Source: a virus. Taken from it: DNA of 23,693 bases. The stretch lies in IMG/VR virus record IMGVR_UViG_3300020421_000145, positions 1 through 23,693 of that record. The stretch is one strand, 5' to 3'. A program made the translations under genes and the position numbers. Positions 15,410-21,344 of the stretch are shown one piece after another. The notes beneath the pieces were generated by a model, which did not search any database, was not told the DNA's origin, and saw nothing but the letters and a program-made list of their open reading frames with translations. Within the stretch, counting starts at the first letter, position 1; each line of letters begins with the position of its first letter.

Positions 15410-17118
15410 TTATTTTTAAAAAGATACGATACAAAAACTTCTTATCAACAGGCAATAGCTTTACGGAAATCGACTTACAACAAAGTAAGTCTACTCTCGT
15501 AGTTGGTCAGAATGGTGCAGGTAAATCAACAATGCTCGATGCAATATCGTTTGGATTGTTTGGTAAACCACACCGCAATATTACTAAGCCTCAACTCTTG
15601 AATTCTATTAACAATAAACAGTGTGTTGTTGAAGTAGAGTTTTCAGTTGGAGCTGCACAGTTCAAAATTGTACGAGGCATAAAGCCCGGCATCTTTGAGA
15701 TCTGGAAAAACGGTGAGATGATTAACCAGTCTTCTCATGCAAAAGAATATCAACGTATTCTCGAAACTAACATTCTAAAGATTAACCATAAGTCATTCCA
15801 TCAGGTTGTGGTACTTGGTTCGTCAAACTTTATCCCGTTCATGCAATTGAATCCTCATAATCGTAGACTCGTAATTGAAGAGTTACTCGATATTGGTGTA
15901 TTCTCTAAGATGAATCAAATCCTGAAAGAAGAAATTAATGTCATTAAAGATTCCCTAAGAGAATTCTCCTACAACATAGACCTCACGAAGAATAAGGTAG
16001 ATACACAGAAAAAGTATATTGCTGATGTCTCTACTCTGACTGAGGAGAATAGGAGAAACTATGAACATAGGATACATGAATCGCAGAATAGTATCGATGA
16101 ACTACAGGCTAAGAATAGTGAGCTTAGCCTGGGCCTCGAAGAATCTATTCGAGTCGCCGAGGAAGGGTTGTCGGCTTTACATGATAAACGCCAGGCCCTT
16201 ATGCTCGGAGGTCAGGATAGGCAGACAAATCTCGCCAACGTCAAGAAAAGGATCAAGTTTTTCGAAGAGAATGAGTCGTGTCCCGTATGCGACCAAGCCA
16301 TTTCAGACTCGCATAAACATGGGATTCTCGAATCGACAAAGCAAGAAGCCAATGGTATTCAATCCGAATGCCGTAAGATCGGTGCGGAGGGGACCGAGGT
16401 GGAGAAAGAGATTAGCGAGACCGGGAGCGTACTTCGAGCGCTTCGATCTAAAGTATCTGAACTCGGTGAGAACAACCAGCAGATCTCTTCGTTCCAGAAA
16501 CAAATCCAAGAATACCAGCTACATCTCGAAAAAGATGTAGGTGCTGATCTGGAAAAGGCCAATGCTGATTTGACTCAAATCAAAGAGCAGCTTTCTGAAT
16601 TGCAAGACAAAAAAATTAAAGCTAACGACGAGTATACATACAAACTCGTCCTTGGTGAAATGCTTAAAGATACAGGAATCAAGACAAAAATCATTAAGCA
16701 GTATCTACCTGTAATGAACCAGCTTATCAACCAGTACTTACAGGTTCTTGATTTCTATGTACACTTTGATCTTGATGAAGAGTTCAATGAAACAATTCGT
16801 TCTCGACACAGAGATGAATTTACTTATGCTTCTTTCAGTGAAGGTGAAAAGCAACGTATCGATCTTGCACTTCTGTTTACGTGGAGACAGATTGCTAAGA
16901 TGAAGAATTCAGTTTCCACAAATCTTCTCGTTCTTGACGAAACGTTTGACTCATCACTCGATGATGCTGGTGTAGAAAATCTACTTAAGATCCTATACAC
17001 TCTTGATGATAGTACAAACGCATTCATCATATCTCATAAGGGTGAAATCCTTGACGGTAAGTTTGAGTCAAAGATAGAATTCAAGAAAGAAAAGAATTTT
17101 AGTAAGATTGCTGCTTAA
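15406..17118 (+). CDS. 46: Recombination ATPase subunit gp46 (Rad50/SbcC family)
   Basis: The 570-aa protein (T4 gp46 has 560 aa) is the ATPase that partners gp47. It has the full Rad50 plan: N-terminal Walker A VVGQNGAGKS (32-41), a coiled-coil arm (about 165-285), the zinc hook SCPVCDQ with C292 and C295, a returning coiled coil (about 305-410), the ABC signature SFSEGEKQR (477-485) and Walker B LLVLDE (508-513) followed by TFDSSLD. The arms are short compared with cellular Rad50, as in T4. Base composition shifts inside the hook region (about 16080-16440). Codons there are GC-richer than in the rest of the gene, although the protein remains in one frame. Confidence 0.96.
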   Translation: MIIFKKIRYKNFLSTGNSFTEIDLQQSKSTLVVGQNGAGKSTMLDAISFGLFGKPHRNITKPQLLNSINNKQCVVEVEFSVGAAQFKIVRGIKPGIFEIWKNGEMINQSSHAKEYQRILETNILKINHKSFHQVVVLGSSNFIPFMQLNPHNRRLVIEELLDIGVFSKMNQILKEEINVIKDSLREFSYNIDLTKNKVDTQKKYIADVSTLTEENRRNYEHRIHESQNSIDELQAKNSELSLGLEESIRVAEEGLSALHDKRQALMLGGQDRQTNLANVKKRIKFFEENESCPVCDQAISDSHKHGILESTKQEANGIQSECRKIGAEGTEVEKEISETGSVLRALRSKVSELGENNQQISSFQKQIQEYQLHLEKDVGADLEKANADLTQIKEQLSELQDKKIKANDEYTYKLVLGEMLKDTGIKTKIIKQYLPVMNQLINQYLQVLDFYVHFDLDEEFNETIRSRHRDEFTYASFSEGEKQRIDLALLFTWRQIAKMKNSVSTNLLVLDETFDSSLDDAGVENLLKILYTLDDSTNAFIISHKGEILDGKFESKIEFKKEKNFSKIAA

Positions 17119-17121
17119 TGG

Positions 17122-17150
17122 TTTACATTGTAGCAAAACTGTGGTATAAT
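17122..17150 (+). promoter_or_regulatory. Sigma70-like promoter for gp45
   Basis: TTTACA (17122-17127), 17-nt spacer, TATAAT (17145-17150) with extended TGG. Transcription would begin near 17157, ahead of ATGGAGTAT (17167-17175) and ATG 17179. It sits directly after the gp46 stop codon. Confidence 0.85.
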
Positions 17151-17178
17151 AATCTAATAATGAAACATGGAGTATATT

Positions 17179-17856
17179 ATGGAACTAAGCGATAGCACTC
17201 TCGCCGTGTTAAAGAATTTTTCTGGTATCAACCAGAATATCCTTGTTCGTTCTGGCAACACAATCAAAACAATCTCAGAAGCACGTAATGTTCTGGCTAC
17301 TGCTGTAGTCGGTGAAAACTTCTCTCAAGATTTTGGTGTGTATGATCTTAACGAATTTATTGGCGTACTTAATCTCGTCGATAAACCTAATCTACAATTT
17401 GAAGACGAGTCAGTTCGTATCTCAGATTCATCTGGTAGATCTAAAGTCAAGTACTTCTTCTCTGCAGAAGAAACATTGACAACACCACAAAAAGATATTA
17501 CTATGCCAAGCGCAGATGTAAGCTTTACTCTAGACAATGACACATTGAATAAGCTAAAGCGCGCTGCATCAACTCTTGGACATAGCGAAGTATCCATCAC
17601 TGGTCAAGATGGTGTACTCAGTCTTTCTGTGGTTGATAGCCAAAACATGACATCAAATGCGTTTTCCATTGACGTCGATGGTACGTACCCGGATGGTGCC
17701 GTGTTTAATTTTATCTTAAGTATCAATAATCTGAAAATGCTTCCGGGCGATTACGAAGTTCAGATCTCATCGAAACTTATCTCGCAATTCAGTAATAAAG
17801 AAGTAGACCTGAAATACTGGATCGCACTCGAAAAAACATCAACTTTTGGAGTATGA
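17179..17856 (+). CDS. 45: Sliding clamp / late transcription coactivator gp45
   Basis: The 225-aa protein (T4 gp45 has 228 aa) forms the trimeric ring that tethers polymerase gp43 and, in T4, activates gp55-dependent late promoters. Family hallmarks are the start MELSDSTLAVLKNFSGINQNILV, a middle FSAEETLTTPQKDI segment, and the C-terminal MLPGDYEVQISSKLISQFSNKEVDLKYWIALE strands. ATG 17179 is preferred: GGAGTAT lies 3 nt upstream. The in-frame ATG at 17167 lies within the ribosome site itself and would add four residues. The last codons (GGA GTA TGA) double as the ribosome site of the next gene. Confidence 0.95.
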   Translation: MELSDSTLAVLKNFSGINQNILVRSGNTIKTISEARNVLATAVVGENFSQDFGVYDLNEFIGVLNLVDKPNLQFEDESVRISDSSGRSKVKYFFSAEETLTTPQKDITMPSADVSFTLDNDTLNKLKRAASTLGHSEVSITGQDGVLSLSVVDSQNMTSNAFSIDVDGTYPDGAVFNFILSINNLKMLPGDYEVQISSKLISQFSNKEVDLKYWIALEKTSTFGV

Positions 17857-17857
17857 C

Positions 17858-18064
17858 ATGTCAGAAACTGTCGAGCAACTACAAGAGCTAGCAAATAAAT
17901 CAGCCCGATCGACTGTGGCAGTAATTGATGCTATGACTCAACGTGGTGCCTTTAAAGGCGAAGAGCTCTCTACTATTGGAGGTCTTCGTGATCAGTGTAT
18001 TCAAGTTATCCAACTCGTGGAAAATCTTGAACAAGAAGCCGCGATGGCGGATGACTCTGAGTAA
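17858..18064 (+). CDS. Small helical protein of unknown function between gp45 and gp44
   Basis: ATG 17858 follows TTGGAGTAT, which is shared with the end of the gp45 gene, one base after the gp45 stop. The 68-aa product is Gln/Glu-rich and predicted helical: MSETVEQLQELANKSARSTV, then AVIDAMTQRGAFKGEELSTIGGLRDQCIQ, then VIQLVENLEQEAAMADDSE. No known domain is evident. T4 has small genes (rpbA, 45.2) near gp45, but no similarity to RpbA is visible. Its strong ribosome site and place within the clamp operon suggest a role in replication or polymerase modification, which is a guess. Confidence 0.75.
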   Translation: MSETVEQLQELANKSARSTVAVIDAMTQRGAFKGEELSTIGGLRDQCIQVIQLVENLEQEAAMADDSE

Positions 18065-18080
18065 CCACACTACGGGTGGT
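18064..18080 (+). other. Small hairpin with a competing pairing, upstream of gp44
   Basis: ACCAC (18064-18068) can pair with GTGGT (18076-18080). The same 3' arm overlaps GGGTG (18074-18078), which could instead pair with CACCC (18090-18094). The two structures exclude each other. Together with the downstream hairpin they fill the 81-nt gap before the gp44 gene. Confidence 0.4.
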
Positions 18081-18096
18081 GCCGTAATACACCCGC

Positions 18097-18130
18097 GCGG
18101 ACCTATGGTTAGTCCGCACCTTTATTTTTA
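18097..18130 (+). terminator. Hairpin followed by a T-rich run, possible attenuator before gp44
   Basis: GCGGAC (18097-18102) pairs with GTCCGC (18112-18117) around a 9-nt loop. It is followed by ACC and a T-rich tract (TTTATTTTTATT). The stem is only 6 bp, so termination may be partial. That would reduce gp44/gp62 relative to the clamp gp45, which is needed in excess. Confidence 0.45.
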
Positions 18131-18145
18131 TTATGGAGTATGTGA

Positions 18146-19081
18146 ATGTCTAATGAGTTTTTATGGGTTGAGAAATATCGACCACAAACTATTTCTGATT
18201 GTATCTTACCAGATGCACTTAAGAAAACTTTCCAAGAAATCATTAACAATAAAGAGCTACCTAACATGCTCTTTTCCGGCACAGCCGGCCTAGGTAAGAC
18301 CACTGTTGCAAAAGCATTGTGTAACCAGCTTGGTCTTGACTTTATCCTGATCAATGGATCAGAAGAAGGTAACATCGATACTCTTCGTGGCAAGATCAAA
18401 CAGTTTGCTTCAAGTGTATCTCTCCAAGGTGGCTACAAAGTTGTCATCCTCGATGAGGCAGATTACCTTAATCCTCAATCAACACAGCCTGCTCTTCGTG
18501 GCTTTATCGAAGAATTCTCAAACAACTGTAGATTCATTCTAACCTGCAACTTTAAGAATCGTATTATTGAACCACTACATTCTCGATGCGGTGTATATGA
18601 ATTCAATACGACTAAGAAAGACATGGTCACTCTATGTGAATCAATGCTTAGTCGCACTACGTTTATTCTTAAAGAAGAAAACGTACAACACAACGTAAAA
18701 GATATCGCGCCAGTTATTATGAAGCATGCGCCTGATTGGAGGAGAGTATTAAATGAATTGCAAAGAGCCAGTGTTAGTGGGACTTATATTGGGCTATCTT
18801 CTAGTTCTACTGGATCTAGTATAGATGAGCTTGTAAAGCTTCTGAAAGACAAAGACTTTAAGAAAATGCGTACATGGGTTGTTAACAACATGGACATGGA
18901 TGCTACAGCTATCTTTAGATCTTTGTATGATCAATCTACAACGTATATAAAGCCTCAATCAATTCCGCAACTCGTTCTTATTCTTGCTGACTATCAATAT
19001 AAGCACGCGTTTGTAGCCGACCATGAACTCAATGTGGTAGCATGCTTGACAGAGATTATGGCTAATGTTGAATTTGCATAG
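18146..19081 (+). CDS. 44: Clamp loader ATPase subunit gp44
   Basis: The 311-aa AAA+ protein (T4 gp44 has 319 aa) opens and loads the gp45 clamp together with gp62. Motifs in order: the clamp-loader box LWVEKYRPQTISD (6-18), Walker A GTAGLGKT (45-52), Walker B ILDEAD (101-106), sensor 1 TCN (133-135) and the arginine-finger SRC (146-148). The C-terminal collar domain follows (about 230-311). ATG 18146 has ATGGAGTAT 4 nt upstream. The last 17 nt overlap a small membrane ORF that separates this gene from gp62. Confidence 0.96.
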   Translation: MSNEFLWVEKYRPQTISDCILPDALKKTFQEIINNKELPNMLFSGTAGLGKTTVAKALCNQLGLDFILINGSEEGNIDTLRGKIKQFASSVSLQGGYKVVILDEADYLNPQSTQPALRGFIEEFSNNCRFILTCNFKNRIIEPLHSRCGVYEFNTTKKDMVTLCESMLSRTTFILKEENVQHNVKDIAPVIMKHAPDWRRVLNELQRASVSGTYIGLSSSSTGSSIDELVKLLKDKDFKKMRTWVVNNMDMDATAIFRSLYDQSTTYIKPQSIPQLVLILADYQYKHAFVADHELNVVACLTEIMANVEFA

Positions 19082-19238
19082 AGCTTGGAGAATATGGGCC
19101 AAGACAATTGGCAGCAAAATAGGAGATGACAATGAAAGTGACACTGCAGCTATCTTACGTACAATATGGGTTATTACTCATTTGGTCGCTTGCTTTTTTA
19201 TTATCGCTCATAATGGCGTAAAGTTAGGTTGGTTCTAA
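19065..19238 (+). CDS. 57-aa membrane protein wedged between gp44 and gp62
   Basis: ATG 19065 lies inside the end of the gp44 gene (17-nt overlap). TAA 19236-19238 shares its last base with the gp62 ATG (TAATG). The product starts MLNLHRAWRIWAKTIG, an amphipathic, basic and Trp-rich segment. It continues GSKIGDDNESDTAAILR and ends in a hydrophobic segment TIWVITHLVACFFIIAHNG, one probable membrane span, then VKLGWF. The overlaps at both ends argue for a real, coupled gene. The frame beginning at ATG 19132 (29 aa, hydrophobic) is a less likely alternative. I do not recognise a function. A membrane anchor for the replisome is one speculative idea. Confidence 0.75.
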   Translation: MLNLHRAWRIWAKTIGSKIGDDNESDTAAILRTIWVITHLVACFFIIAHNGVKLGWF

Positions 19239-19615
19239 TGAATCCTTTTCAGTATCTTACTGCTATTAACGATAGCAAACAAGACATTATGGTGGACGAT
19301 ATTGCCGAGAAAGGTTACAACGCCTTCATGGTAAATCGTGGCCTGTCTTATTTCAATGACACAGTTCTCATGGCCAATGAGATGAATCTACATGCTCACC
19401 TTGATAATCGTCTTCAATTTGATTTTCTTATAAATATAGTCAGGAAAAAGAAACGTTTTTCCAAATGGACGAAAGCACAGTCGTCCAGTGATGTGGAAGT
19501 AGTTAAACAATACTATGGCTATAGCAACCAAAAAGCACGCCAGATCTACGACCTTATCACTCCTGATCAAATGGAAGAATTGAGAAAAAAGGTTTATAAA
19601 GGTGGAAGAAAATAA
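19238..19615 (+). CDS. 62: Clamp loader small subunit gp62 (short form)
   Basis: The 125-aa product is the non-ATPase partner of gp44. Family segments seen are MNPFQYLTAINDSKQDIM (1-18), YNAFMVNRGLSYFNDTVLMANEMN (about 26-49) and a C-terminal VKQYYGYSNQKARQIYDLITPDQMEELRKK. T4 gp62 has 187 aa, so this is a short form, perhaps with a reduced middle. ATG 19238 overlaps the stop of the preceding small ORF. A TTG at 19229 is in frame but only adds three residues. The end overlaps the RegA start by 14 nt. Confidence 0.88.
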   Translation: MNPFQYLTAINDSKQDIMVDDIAEKGYNAFMVNRGLSYFNDTVLMANEMNLHAHLDNRLQFDFLINIVRKKKRFSKWTKAQSSSDVEVVKQYYGYSNQKARQIYDLITPDQMEELRKKVYKGGRK

Positions 19616-20012
19616 AATAATTGAGTGGACACCTGCTTCAATGCTTGAGGTTATACTAAACGAGCCAGACGATTTTTTAAAAGTTCGTGAAACACTTACA
19701 AGAATCGGTGTCGCATCTAGAAAAGAACAAAAGTTATTTCAGTCATGTCATATACTGCATAAACAGGGACGATACTTTATCGTTCACTTTAAAGAATTGT
19801 TTTTGCTTGATGGAAAAAAATCTAATCTTGAAGAAAATGACATTGCAAGACGTAATACAATAGCTCAACTCATGAGCGATTGGGGATTAATTGATATTGA
19901 ACATGCTGAACGCGCTAAACCACTCGCGCCTCTTCGTCAGATTAAGATTATTCCGTATAAGGAAAAAGGAAACTGGGAACTATGTCCGAAGTACAATATT
20001 GGATCCAAGTAA
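19602..20012 (+). CDS. regA: Translational repressor RegA
   Basis: RegA binds AUG regions of early phage mRNAs and blocks ribosomes. From residue 14 the match to T4 RegA (122 aa) is very clear: MLEVILNEPDDFLKVRETLTRIGV, then QSCHILHKQGRYFIVHFKELF (T4 QSCHILQKQGKYYIVHFKEM), then DWGLIDI, and a C-terminal WELCPKYNIG (T4 WKLVPKYTIG). GTG 19602 has AAGG at 9 nt and overlaps the gp62 gene by 14 nt, giving 136 aa. ATG 19641 would give 123 aa, aligned with the T4 start but with a poor ribosome site. Either is possible. Confidence 0.95.
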   Translation: MEENKIIEWTPASMLEVILNEPDDFLKVRETLTRIGVASRKEQKLFQSCHILHKQGRYFIVHFKELFLLDGKKSNLEENDIARRNTIAQLMSDWGLIDIEHAERAKPLAPLRQIKIIPYKEKGNWELCPKYNIGSK

Positions 20013-20030
20013 TTCTTACAGGCTACGATT

Positions 20031-20252
20031 GTGGCTGAAGAGAAAAAGACTGGCGTCGCAGTAAAAAAAGACGAGAACGAATTTGAACTAATGCTTCGAT
20101 TTTTTGGCAACGAAATTCTTGCTATCAAACTCGCAGCATCTAACTTTAATGGCAAACTTATAATGTGGGCTATGGTTATTATGTTCTTTACTTTCATGAT
20201 TATGGAAGTATTTGGATTTAGTGCATGGCTTGGCATTACGCCGATGGAATAA
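20031..20252 (+). CDS. Small single-span membrane protein, unknown function
   Basis: The 73-aa product starts at GTG 20031, with CAGG 8 nt upstream. The next in-frame ATG, about 20 codons in, would still keep the membrane span. The N-terminal part is charged (MAEEKKTGVAVKKDENEFE). It is followed by an amphipathic part (MLRFFGNEILAIKLAASNFNG) and one strongly hydrophobic, Met/Phe-rich segment (LIMWAMVIMFFTFMIMEVFG, about 43-62), ending WLGITPME. No signal peptidase site is evident. It lies 18 nt after regA and may share its transcript. A holin-like or membrane-anchor role cannot be excluded, but nothing specific supports it. Confidence 0.7.
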   Translation: MAEEKKTGVAVKKDENEFELMLRFFGNEILAIKLAASNFNGKLIMWAMVIMFFTFMIMEVFGFSAWLGITPME

Positions 20253-20267
20253 GAATATATATACTAT

Positions 20268-20316
20268 AGGATGCTCGAAAGAGGTCCTACACAAACCTTG
20301 CTAGTCAATAGGAGGA
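20268..20316 (+). promoter_or_regulatory. Structured 5' leader of the hsp20 gene, possible RNA thermometer
   Basis: AGGA (20268-20271) can pair with TCCT (20285-20288), enclosing CTC-GAAA-GAG with a GNRA loop. Alternatively TCCTA (20285-20289) pairs with TAGGA (20309-20313), which is part of the ribosome site ATAGGAGGA. An extra TTG/CAA pairing (20298-20300 with 20306-20308) sits inside. The two folds compete, one with the ribosome site free and one with it covered. Confidence 0.35.
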
Positions 20317-20320
20317 ACAT

Positions 20321-20788
20321 ATGACTGGAAACATCGTATACCCGCGCTCGGGTTTTATTGGTTTTGACCACATCTTCGATCAGCTTGAGAACATTCACAA
20401 GCATGCGAAGGATACCTATCCACCACATAATGTAGTAAAAGATGAAGAGCTCAAATATTCTCTTGAACTCGCTGTGGCTGGATTCAAACAAGAACATATT
20501 GACATTGAAGTTAAAGACCATGTCCTTACTATCAAAGGTGACAGACCTCAGCGTCGATCACAAGATAAGTATGTTCACAAGGGTATTAGTGCTCGAAATT
20601 GGAAAAAGTCATTTAGACTGTCGGAATACACCGAAGTAACTGGAGCAGATCTAACGGATGGAATCTTGACTGTCGGACTTGAAGTAGTCCTTCCGGAAGA
20701 AAAGCGGCCTCGTAAAATTTCAATTGGAAAAAACGAGGAACTAACAAATGACAACAATAGCTCTCAATTACTCCAAGAGTCTTCTTGA
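20321..20788 (+). CDS. Small heat shock protein, Hsp20/alpha-crystallin family
   Basis: The 155-aa product is an ATP-independent holding chaperone. The N-terminal part contains SGFIGFDHIFDQLENIHKH (10-28). The alpha-crystallin domain covers about 38-125, with YSLELAVAGFKQEHIDIEVKDHVLTIKGDR (46-75), a basic SARNWKKSFRLSEYTEV strand (90-106) and the diagnostic DLTDGILTVGLEVVLPEEKRP (110-130). A C-terminal I-x-I motif (I133, I135) follows, which docks between dimers. All elements of a functional sHSP are intact. Hsp20 genes occur in many marine T4-like phages, where a role in folding structural proteins or protecting the stressed host is assumed. ATG 20321 follows AGGAGG. The 3' end overlaps the next gene by 41 nt. 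Confidence 0.94.
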   Translation: MTGNIVYPRSGFIGFDHIFDQLENIHKHAKDTYPPHNVVKDEELKYSLELAVAGFKQEHIDIEVKDHVLTIKGDRPQRRSQDKYVHKGISARNWKKSFRLSEYTEVTGADLTDGILTVGLEVVLPEEKRPRKISIGKNEELTNDNNSSQLLQESS

Positions 20789-20984
20789 AGGACTCATTGG
20801 TAGTGTAAAGAAATCTCTTCAAGGTATTATGATTGGCATGATGATTGCTCGCCAAACACAAGCTAATCAAAAGGTTGCAGAACAAATCTCTAAGTACGAG
20901 TACAATGGCGAAAACTATTGGCAAATCCTGCACGAACTCAATGCTGCTACTATTAATTCTATTCAGAAAGAGTTTAAGCAATGA
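20748..20984 (+). CDS. Hypothetical protein of 78 aa
   Basis: ATG 20748 lies inside the end of the hsp20 gene, and GAGGAACTAAC supplies a ribosome site (GAGG at about 8 nt). The product has an N-terminal amphipathic or weakly hydrophobic stretch (SLLEGLIGSVKKSLQGIMIGMMIARQTQAN) followed by a polar helical part (KVAEQISKYEYNGENYWQILHELNAATINSIQKEF). No family is recognised. The stop TGA overlaps the next start (ATGA), so it is part of a chain of coupled small genes after hsp20. Confidence 0.75.
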   Translation: MTTIALNYSKSLLEGLIGSVKKSLQGIMIGMMIARQTQANQKVAEQISKYEYNGENYWQILHELNAATINSIQKEFKQ

Positions 20985-21112
20985 GTAAATTTAAAACGTG
21001 GTGGACTAACCTATGGATGGATCCTTATACAAAGTATCTTTCACAAGCAACTGACCATGTAGATCTAGAACAAAGACTACGCACACTGCAAAGAAAAGGG
21101 ATCTGGATTTAA
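20981..21112 (+). CDS. DUF3563-like small protein (43 aa)
   Basis: ATG 20981 overlaps the previous stop (ATGA), and TAA 21110-21112 overlaps the next mini-ORF (TAATG). The product begins MSKFKTWWTNLWMDPYTK, Trp-rich and basic, and continues YLSQATDHVDLEQRLRTLQRKG. That second half resembles the short bacterial DUF3563 proteins, which carry a YLAxAxDxxDLErRxR pattern. DUF3563 has no known function. Too short for automatic callers with a 60-aa cut-off, but coupling at both ends and the family-like motif support it. Confidence 0.7.
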   Translation: MSKFKTWWTNLWMDPYTKYLSQATDHVDLEQRLRTLQRKGIWI

Positions 21113-21153
21113 TGTGGCCATACACCGAAGAAGAAGTTGAAGCTTTAAACTAA
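21112..21153 (+). CDS. Possible 13-aa mini-ORF
   Basis: ATG 21112 overlaps the stop of the previous gene. The peptide is MWPYTEEEVEALN. It is followed at once by a late-promoter-like AT-rich sequence and a hairpin. The overlap and the non-random look of the peptide (acidic amphipathic helix after WPY) suggest it may be translated. With only 13 codons this remains tentative, and it could be a reinitiation leader. Confidence 0.35.
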   Translation: MWPYTEEEVEALN

Positions 21154-21160
21154 ATAAATA
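21153..21160 (+). promoter_or_regulatory. Possible late promoter (AATAAATA) before the metallothionein-like and lysozyme genes
   Basis: AATAAATA matches 7 of 8 positions of TATAAATA. Transcription would start near 21166, leading into the Cys-rich peptide and lysozyme genes. A late promoter here would explain how a lysozyme placed among early genes gets expressed late. Confidence 0.4.
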
Positions 21161-21189
21161 AAAGGGTGGAGGATTATTCTGCCCTTTTA
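21159..21189 (+). terminator. Hairpin after the hsp20-DUF3563 cluster, probable terminator
   Basis: TAAAAGGG (21159-21166) pairs with CCCTTTTA (21182-21189) around a 15-nt loop. The 3' arm itself supplies TTTTATTCT. Because the A-rich and T-rich arms are symmetrical it could work in both directions. GGAGG in the loop is a fake ribosome site with no start codon after it. Confidence 0.6.
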
Positions 21190-21204
21190 TTCTAGGAGGT
21201 ATCT

Positions 21205-21342
21205 ATGGCTAAATGCAATAAGTGTGGTCATTCATGTCACTGCAAAAGCGGAGAATGTAAAGAATGCGTTAACGACGTGTGCTATGACTGCAACTGTAAT
21301 AACGAAAAAGATATACCCGACTCATTCACAAGAAGGAATTAA
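21205..21342 (+). CDS. Cysteine-rich metallothionein-like or zinc-binding peptide (45 aa)
   Basis: ATG 21205 has a strong ribosome site (TAGGAGGT). The product has nine Cys and two His within residues 4-31 (C4, C7, C11, C13, C18, C21, C26, C29, C31; H9, H12), in CxxC and CxC steps. A polar tail NNEKDIPDSFTRRN follows. This density is like metallothioneins or a compact two-zinc knuckle rather than a single zinc ribbon. It would bind Zn, Cu or Cd in the cytoplasm. It is followed two bases later by the lysozyme start, and two genes later comes an Fe-S carrier. The metal-binding role is inferred from Cys spacing only. Confidence 0.75.
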   Translation: MAKCNKCGHSCHCKSGECKECVNDVCYDCNCNNEKDIPDSFTRRN

Positions 21343-21344
21343 TT

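Noticed and set aside
16061-16540. A 159-aa open frame on + inside gp46
   Set aside because: It is a shadow frame opened by the composition shift; its product is Arg/Ser-rich and unlike any domain, while the gp46 frame is intact with all motifs.
19429-19436. TATAAATA inside gp62
   Set aside because: Coding position and no late gene directly downstream (regA is an early-type gene).
20256-20270. TATATACTATAGG before hsp20, resembling part of a T7-type promoter
   Set aside because: Only the ACTATAGG end matches, no phage single-subunit polymerase is visible, and no -35 at a normal spacing exists for a sigma70 promoter.
20613-20981. A 122-aa minus-strand open frame
   Set aside because: Opposite hsp20 and the 78-aa gene; Leu/Ser/Arg-rich shadow product without signals.
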